The position numbers and the translations under genes are program-made. From Fibrobacter sp. UBA1313 (GTDB taxonomy: Bacteria > Fibrobacterota > Fibrobacteria > Fibrobacterales > Fibrobacteraceae), in contig DBTP01000108.1 of assembly GCA_002307115.1 (NCBI GenBank), positions 1 to 10,360 on the forward strand: DNA of 10,360 nt. The letters are read 5' to 3'. Below the pieces are notes generated by a model. The model was not told the DNA's origin, made no database searches, and saw nothing but the letters and a program-made list of their open reading frames with translations. The stretch's first letter is position 1. Every line of letters starts with the position of its first letter. This document shows positions 6,083 through 10,360 of this stretch, piece after piece.

Positions 6083-6406
6083 TCACGCATTTTTGCTGCT
6101 TTTGGCTAAGAAGCCGAGTACAATGAAGGAAATTACAATGGTTAGGATTAAATGAATGTCGGTCAGATTCGTTAAAAATTGACGGAGAAATCGTACGGCC
6201 TGGGAAGAAATGAATCCATAGCCGGCGCCGCACAAGATTACAAAAAATACAAATCGTCCAAGAAACGGAAGCTTTTGGGTCAATTTGCGCGCATATTGGT
6301 TGATGGTGCCACCGTAAATCGTGAGAATTGTGGAGATGAGACCCACGGAAATGGAGACTAAATGCAAGCGTAAAAAATCAGCAAAGTCACGGATGTAATT
6401 TTCCAT
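6083..6406 (-). CDS. Small three-helix membrane protein, DUF3392-like
   Basis: The 107-residue protein has three hydrophobic segments at about residues 15-32, 50-67 and 84-101, separated by short loops. The first loop (QYARKLTQK, 37-45) is strongly basic and so is probably cytoplasmic; the C-terminus (KSSKNA) is also basic. Length, helix spacing and the pattern YGGTINQYARKL...FLGRFVFFV...GAGYGF resemble the DUF3392 family known from gammaproteobacteria, as I remember it; that assignment was not checked by search. The function of that family is unknown. M1 is the only Met in the protein, so the start is certain. It has no Shine-Dalgarno sequence and a TATATTT box 7 nt upstream. It precedes the lipoprotein/radical SAM pair on the same strand by 84 nt, so a link with that system is possible but not shown. 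Confidence 0.7.
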   Translation of the reverse strand: MENYIRDFADFLRLHLVSISVGLISTILTIYGGTINQYARKLTQKLPFLGRFVFFVILCGAGYGFISSQAVRFLRQFLTNLTDIHLILTIVISFIVLGFLAKSSKNA

Positions 6407-6643
6407 AGGGGAAAAATATATTTTCTGTTGCGATTATATGAACAGGGGCATGATTAATTCTGCGACTGGCACGCGACTTTTCTGGAACGAGAACCAAGTG
6501 TGTCTATAACTTAGGGGCGAATCCTTGCATCACGAGCGAGAGTTCTAGGCGGAAGGTTCTGTGGTTGATGATTCGAATGGACTACTGCTTCCTCTACTAT
6601 TGATGAAGTTCTTTTTTTTAGCAGGGGTGGCGGCAAATATCTT
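6407..6643. other. 237-nt intergenic region without a convincing gene
   Basis: The space between the GH31 stop and the DUF3392-like start holds no ORF I would defend and no clear terminator for the GH31 gene. It contains a T8 run (6612-6619, plus strand). On the minus strand the GH31 frame stays open for 32 codons after the stop (to TAG 6545-6547). On the plus strand a 19-codon ORF preceded by AGGGG runs 6450-6509. The segment around 6450-6545 may be a decayed gene or an intergenic repeat; see findings. Confidence 0.5.
6414..6420 (-). promoter_or_regulatory. TATATTT box directly upstream of the DUF3392-like gene
   Basis: Minus-strand TATATTT ends 7 nt before the ATG at 6406 and is followed by ttcccct, which contains no Shine-Dalgarno sequence. 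TTCATA at 6442-6437 on the same strand, 16 nt upstream, matches four of six bases of a -35 TTGACA and is a possible partner element. Confidence 0.42.
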
Positions 6644-8800
6644 TTACGCTGGTTTTGCTACAAGGGTGATTACGGTGTCCCCTTTTGTTTTGTACGCGAA
6701 GCCTTCGCCCTCGTCATAGCGATATTCTTGTACAACCGTTTTCTTAAATCCCGGTTTAATGTAAAGGGGCAATTGGGCGCGTGAAAGATCTAGGTCCGCT
6801 GTGCTCGTGGCACAGTTCTTTTTGAACTGGGGAACAAGGCTGCCGTTCCTTACAAATACAGGGAATCCGCTGGGTTTCAGCTTCCAATCGAAGGCTTTTC
6901 CTCCTGCGTACCATTTCTCATCGGCGAGGCAAAACCAGTCGCCTTTCGGTAACTGGACTTCGCGGGATTGTGTCTTCGGTTCGAGAATGGGGGCCACTAA
7001 AAGATTATCACCGATCAAAAATTCATCTTCAAAATGAGATGGAGCTATTGTCGCCGCTGCTTTGCCGAGGTAGAAAAGGGGACGCATGACGGGGGCACCT
7101 GTGCGCTCGTGCTCCATAAAGGTTTCGTAAAGGTAGGGGAGCATCCGGTAGCGGAATTGGATGCACTCGCGAATGCGGGCGAGTGCTTTTTTGCTGAACT
7201 GCCATGGTTCCTGTTCTTTGGCATCTTTTGCACTATGAATCCGGAAAAATGGGAAAAGACACGCCGCTTCTACCCAGCGCACCAGGAGTTCTTCCGTCAC
7301 GTCGTCCCCGAATCCACCGACATCCGCGCCTACAAAAGGAACTCCGCTCATGGAAAGCCCAAGAGCCATGGGAATGCTTGCCTTGAGGTGACGCCAATGG
7401 CTGAAATTATCGCCGAGCCAGAGGGCCGCATACTGGCCGATTCCCGTGCTTCCGCTTCTGGAAAGCAAAAAGGGCCGCGTGTCGGGACGGCTTTCGAGAA
7501 GCCCCTTCCGTGTCGCTTTTGCCATCCCTGTCGCATACTGGTTATGATAAGTTTCATGAGAGGCTTTTCCATGATTGAAAAGCATTTCCTCTTGCGTCAC
7601 GGACCCTGTGGAAGGGTCATTCATATCGAGCCAGAAACCCGAAAATCCTTTTTTGGAAAAGGCGCAGACCTGATCTTTCCACCAATTTTTTCCTTTGTCT
7701 GTACTGAAATCGGGGAACAGCGTCGCCCCGGGCCATACAAAGCCACGGTAAAGATCGCCGTTGGAATTTTTGCAAAAGGCGTTTTGTGCTACGCCGCTTT
7801 GTCTCACAGAATAGCCTTTCTCATCGCGGACACCCGGATCCAGAATGGTGACCACATGCCGCCCTTTTTTGAGGAGCTTCGCCATCGTTGTCTCTGGATT
7901 TTTAAACGTTTTCGGATTCGTTGTGAAAACTTTGTAGCAATCCATAGAGTCAATGTCGAGCCAGAGCCCATCGCAGGGAATCCCCGCTTTTGTCATCTCA
8001 AAGTCCAAACGCTCCAAGTCTTTCGTGCCCGAATATCCCCAGCGGCATTGATGATATCCGAGGCTCCAGAGCGGAGGCCGGGGCGTGGTGCCCACAAGCC
8101 TTCCGTAGCGCCTCAAAACACTCGCCACATCTTGGCCGGTGATCAAGAAAATTTCCGCCGGGCCTTGAGTAGAACCCCAATAGAAAGACGATCCTTCCAC
8201 TTTCTCCTGACTCGGGTGCAGACGCATATCCGGGTTCAGCGAAAAAAATACGGCGCGAGGATTGTGAACCAGAATGCCGAGAGCTTCATGGCCGCGTTTC
8301 AAAAGGAGAAACGGAATGTTCGCGTAAAAAGGATCGGGGTTACCGTCGCGGCACGCGAAAACGCCGTGTGAACCCCACGCATCCACATTCCACATCTGTG
8401 TGCGCATACCTGTCTTTTCGAGAGATCCTGTTTTGGCGCCGAGGCCGTAGAACTCATTCTTTTGTTCTGGGGTGAAACGCATGACCCAGCTATTTTGCGC
8501 CGTGCCAAAAAATCCTTCTTTCGCACTTTCCAAAAGGCACGTCCCTTGGGGAGAAAAAACACGCAATCGTCCCGCTTCAAAACGCACATTTCCGATGGTA
8601 TTCTCGGACGGAAAATAAGGCGTCAGGACTGCTTCATCGGGAGGCAAGTTCGATTCACCGGGAAGCGTTTCCTCAGAATCGTGGCGGATGCGCAAACGCC
8701 AGATGCCATTGCCAAAGTCCTTGAGTTCCGTTGTGAAGGGGAATGTTCCCTGTGGTGGGAACTTAAAATTCACAGGGTGAGGAATCTTTGAGAAATCCAT
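6644..8800 (-). CDS. Cytoplasmic glycoside hydrolase family 31, alpha-glucosidase-like
   Basis: GH31 enzymes are retaining exo-acting glycosidases that mostly release alpha-glucose or alpha-xylose from oligosaccharides. The 718 residues cover an N-terminal beta-sandwich (about 1-240), a catalytic (beta/alpha)8 barrel (about 241-570, starting PPLWSLGYHQCRWGY) and C-terminal beta domains. The nucleophile is D392 in GFWLDMNDPS; the family usually has Glu where D395 stands. The acid/base is D464 in WLGDNFSHW, GADVGGF (491-497) is the second hallmark, and WLDID (280-284) is the -1 subsite loop. PFFRIHS (517-523) has Ile where Asn is common. There is no signal peptide, so it probably acts on imported or storage oligosaccharides in the cytoplasm. 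Substrate (glucoside or xyloside) cannot be fixed from sequence. The ATG lies 11 nt after the GIY-YIG stop, with AAGAAGG as ribosome binding site 6 nt upstream, indicating one operon. Confidence 0.92.
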   Translation of the reverse strand: MDFSKIPHPVNFKFPPQGTFPFTTELKDFGNGIWRLRIRHDSEETLPGESNLPPDEAVLTPYFPSENTIGNVRFEAGRLRVFSPQGTCLLESAKEGFFGTAQNSWVMRFTPEQKNEFYGLGAKTGSLEKTGMRTQMWNVDAWGSHGVFACRDGNPDPFYANIPFLLLKRGHEALGILVHNPRAVFFSLNPDMRLHPSQEKVEGSSFYWGSTQGPAEIFLITGQDVASVLRRYGRLVGTTPRPPLWSLGYHQCRWGYSGTKDLERLDFEMTKAGIPCDGLWLDIDSMDCYKVFTTNPKTFKNPETTMAKLLKKGRHVVTILDPGVRDEKGYSVRQSGVAQNAFCKNSNGDLYRGFVWPGATLFPDFSTDKGKNWWKDQVCAFSKKGFSGFWLDMNDPSTGSVTQEEMLFNHGKASHETYHNQYATGMAKATRKGLLESRPDTRPFLLSRSGSTGIGQYAALWLGDNFSHWRHLKASIPMALGLSMSGVPFVGADVGGFGDDVTEELLVRWVEAACLFPFFRIHSAKDAKEQEPWQFSKKALARIRECIQFRYRMLPYLYETFMEHERTGAPVMRPLFYLGKAAATIAPSHFEDEFLIGDNLLVAPILEPKTQSREVQLPKGDWFCLADEKWYAGGKAFDWKLKPSGFPVFVRNGSLVPQFKKNCATSTADLDLSRAQLPLYIKPGFKKTVVQEYRYDEGEGFAYKTKGDTVITLVAKPA

Positions 8801-8811
8801 GAGAGGCCTTC

Positions 8812-9111
8812 TTATGCAGATTTTTTTTGAGTCTTTGCTTTTGGAATAAAACAGGGGAGTTCCCCTTCTTTTATACCGATCAACATTTCTTTTTCTTCTT
8901 TGGTGCGCGATTTAATCAGAGCTTCCAAACGAAGTGCTTCGGATTTGGTTTCAACTTCAAAAAATTTCAGAATTTTTTCTGGGGGAAAAGCGCGGGTAAA
9001 ATTGGCCCCCTTGCCGCTCAGATGTTTTTCAAAGCGCGCCTGCACATCCGTTGCGTATCCCGTATAAATGCGATTTCCGGCACAGCGAAGCATATAGACA
9101 AAGTGGGGCAT
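8812..9111 (-). CDS. GIY-YIG endonuclease-domain protein (UPF0213/YhbQ-like)
   Basis: This 99-residue protein is a stand-alone GIY-YIG domain. VYML (5-8) and IYTG (15-18) are the GIY and YIG strands, R26 in VQARFEKH is the catalytic Arg, the loop GKGANFTR (33-40) is typical of the UPF0213 group, and E63 in RLEALIKSRTKEEK is the expected metal-binding Glu. The Lys-rich end (KAKTQKKSA) may aid nucleic acid binding. Members resemble UvrC N-terminal nuclease domains and are thought to act on DNA, but the cellular role of the small stand-alone proteins is poorly defined. The domain begins at residue 3, so the ATG is fixed. There is no Shine-Dalgarno sequence; a TATATTC box ends 5 nt upstream, directly after the S1 terminator. 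GH31 follows after 11 nt. Confidence 0.9.
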   Translation of the reverse strand: MPHFVYMLRCAGNRIYTGYATDVQARFEKHLSGKGANFTRAFPPEKILKFFEVETKSEALRLEALIKSRTKEEKEMLIGIKEGELPCFIPKAKTQKKSA

Positions 9112-9116
9112 AGTCG

Positions 9117-9123
9117 GAATATA
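9117..9123 (-). promoter_or_regulatory. TATATTC box directly upstream of the GIY-YIG gene
   Basis: The minus-strand box ends 5 nt before the ATG at 9111 and sits immediately after the U-tract of the S1 terminator. No -35-like hexamer is visible at a normal spacing because that region is the terminator stem. No Shine-Dalgarno sequence lies before the ATG. Confidence 0.4.
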
Positions 9124-9156
9124 AGAAAAAAGCCCCCGGAATGGTTCCGGAGGCTT
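9124..9156 (-). terminator. rpsA: Intrinsic terminator of the S1 gene
   Basis: On the minus strand, bases 9156-9145 pair with 9141-9130 as a 12-bp GC-rich stem with one G-U wobble and a 3-nt loop, followed by a run of U residues (plus strand gaaaaa, 9125-9130). It begins 25 nt after the S1 stop codon. This is a textbook rho-independent terminator in the direction of the S1 gene. Confidence 0.88.
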
Positions 9157-9181
9157 TCTTATACATTCAAAGTCAGAAAAA

Positions 9182-10360
9182 TTATTCTTCTGTCTTCACT
9201 TCTTCTGCAACTTCTGGAGCTTCTGTAGCTTCAGTGGTTTCTGTCTTTTCTGCTTTCTTCTTAGGAGCTTTCTTCTTAGGAGCTGGAGCAACGGCTTCAC
9301 CGATGGTCGTTCCATTTTCGCCTGGCTTATGAGAATTCATCCAGGTTTGCAGTTCCGCAGATTCGCGGTTCTTGAAGTAGTCTACCACAGAGAGATAAAG
9401 CTTGCGGTTGTTCTGATCGATTTCGGTAACGATCGCCGGGAGCTCGTCGCCAACCTTGAACGCATCGGCCGGAACCTTGATGTATTCAGCGGTGAGCTTG
9501 GAGACAGGTACGAAACCTTCCAAACCATCAGCGAGTTCCACAACAACGCCGCGATCGAGCATACGGACAATCTTGCCCTTCACTTCGGCATCGACAGGGA
9601 AGTTGGTTTCCACAGCATCCCAAGGATCTTCTTCAAGGTGCTTCATGGAAAGAGAAATACGACGCTTCTCACGATCAACCGCGAGCACCACGCATTCCAC
9701 TTTGTCGCCCTTCTTGACGAGTTCGCTCGGATGGGTAATCTTCTTAGTCCAGGACATATCGGATACATGGATCAAACCGTCCACACCTTCCTTGATTTCG
9801 ACGAAGGCGCCGAAAGAAGCGAGGTTGCGGATTTCGCCCACGACGCGTGCGCCCGGAGGAAGTTCGGATTCGATGGATTCCCAAGGATCGGCTTCGAGTT
9901 GCTTGAGGCCCAAGGAAATGCGTTCGGCATCTTCTTCCACTTTGAGCACCACGGCTTCCACTTCCTGACCTGGAACGAGGATTTTGGACGGATGCTTCAC
10001 GTGCTGGGTCCAAGACATTTCGGATACATGGATGAGGCCTTCCACACCGCTGTCGAGTTCAATGAACGCGCCGTAATCGGTGATGGAAACCACTTTACCC
10101 TTAACGACCATGCCTTCTGGGTAACGGGCTGCAACGTCTTTCCACGGATGTGGTTTAAGCTGCTTCATGCCCAAAGAAATGCGTTCCTTCTTGTCGTTGA
10201 AATCGAGTACCATGACTTCGACTTCCTGACCGAGGGAAACCATTTCGGACGGGTGATTGATGCGCTTGTAGGACATATCGGTAATGTGGAGAAGACCATC
10301 CACGCCGCCGAGATCGATAAAGGCGCCAAAGTCCGTGATATTCTTGACAATACCCTTGCG
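9182..10360 (-). CDS. rpsA: 30S ribosomal protein S1, C-terminal part (partial)
   Basis: S1 is an RNA-binding ribosomal protein that helps recruit and unfold mRNA at initiation. The visible 392 residues are four S1 (OB-fold) domains: one cut by the window edge (about 1-68 of the fragment), then about 85-155, 172-242 and 259-327. Each of the first three carries the DFGAF/DYGAF/SFGAF-type strand, GLIHVS-type motif and RISLG/RISLS ending; the last is more divergent (DRGVVVEL, GFVPVSKL). A tail of about 40 residues rich in Lys, Ala, Glu and Thr follows. The frame is open to the edge (codons for RKGIVKNITDFGAF precede an internal GTG at 10303), so the gene continues beyond 10360. Repeat number and spacing match S1, which usually has six domains, better than other S1-domain proteins. 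The strong terminator after the stop closes the unit. Confidence 0.93.
   Translation of the reverse strand, partial: RKGIVKNITDFGAFIDLGGVDGLLHITDMSYKRINHPSEMVSLGQEVEVMVLDFNDKKERISLGMKQLKPHPWKDVAARYPEGMVVKGKVVSITDYGAFIELDSGVEGLIHVSEMSWTQHVKHPSKILVPGQEVEAVVLKVEEDAERISLGLKQLEADPWESIESELPPGARVVGEIRNLASFGAFVEIKEGVDGLIHVSDMSWTKKITHPSELVKKGDKVECVVLAVDREKRRISLSMKHLEEDPWDAVETNFPVDAEVKGKIVRMLDRGVVVELADGLEGFVPVSKLTAEYIKVPADAFKVGDELPAIVTEIDQNNRKLYLSVVDYFKNRESAELQTWMNSHKPGENGTTIGEAVAPAPKKKAPKKKAEKTETTEATEAPEVAEEVKTEE

Noticed and set aside
6450..6509. 19-codon plus-strand ORF preceded by AGGGG
   Set aside because: It is too short, has no conserved feature, and the purine-rich stretch lies too close to the ATG. 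It is mentioned only as part of the intergenic region.
7034..8371. Long plus-strand ORF of 445 codons antisense to the GH31 gene
   Set aside because: It is fully inside the GH31 coding region on the opposite strand. Its translation has no recognisable domain and is rich in Arg, His, Phe and Cys as expected of a shadow, whereas the GH31 frame has all family motifs.
10301..10303. GTG as the start codon of the S1 gene
   Set aside because: The frame continues upstream with S1-domain sequence (DFGAFIDLGG) to the window edge, so this is an internal Val codon in a partial gene.

Overview
The window looks like a piece of a Fibrobacter-type chromosome (phylum Fibrobacterota). The best clue is a lipoprotein with long poly-serine linkers, a habit I associate with Fibrobacter. 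Other support is moderate G+C by eye, dense gene packing, and TAnnTTT-like boxes just upstream of start codons that resemble the -7 element known from Bacteroidetes. The genus is inferred; no search was run.

Plus strand, 1-3865. The tail of a Lys/Ala/Thr/Pro-rich protein is followed by a strong hairpin. Then come argA (N-acetylglutamate synthase, arginine biosynthesis) and folE (GTP cyclohydrolase I), 2 nt apart. A second transcription unit encodes an SPFH/YdjI-like protein with a C-terminal GYF_2-like domain, and a small protein with one zinc ribbon and two TFIIB-type zinc modules. It resembles the Bacillus YdjI/YdjG membrane-stress pair without PspA.

Minus strand, 3873-6406. Read in transcription order: a three-helix membrane protein (DUF3392-like), a serine-rich lipoprotein with three copies of a four-cysteine module, and a radical SAM/SPASM enzyme whose ATG overlaps the lipoprotein stop as TAATG. 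The last two genes form a radical SAM/lipoprotein system, the most interesting item here: a multi-module, surface-directed lipoprotein translationally coupled to a probable peptide-modifying enzyme. The family pair is known to me only as an uncharacterised system. The triplicated module and the recurrence of a YG motif in every module are what I would follow up.

Minus strand, 6644-10360. In transcription order: the 3' part of the ribosomal protein S1 gene with a clear intrinsic terminator, a GIY-YIG endonuclease-like small protein, and a cytoplasmic family GH31 alpha-glucosidase 11 nt behind it. The 237 nt between the GH31 gene and the DUF3392 gene hold no convincing gene, but contain an in-frame post-stop extension and stretches that look like decayed coding or repeat sequence.

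A second theme is gene expression. Four genes (argA, the lipoprotein, the DUF3392-like gene and the GIY-YIG gene) have a TATATT(T/C) box ending only 5-7 nt before the ATG and no Shine-Dalgarno sequence, which suggests leaderless or nearly leaderless mRNAs. Three other genes (the SPFH gene, the zinc protein and folE) have recognisable Shine-Dalgarno sequences.
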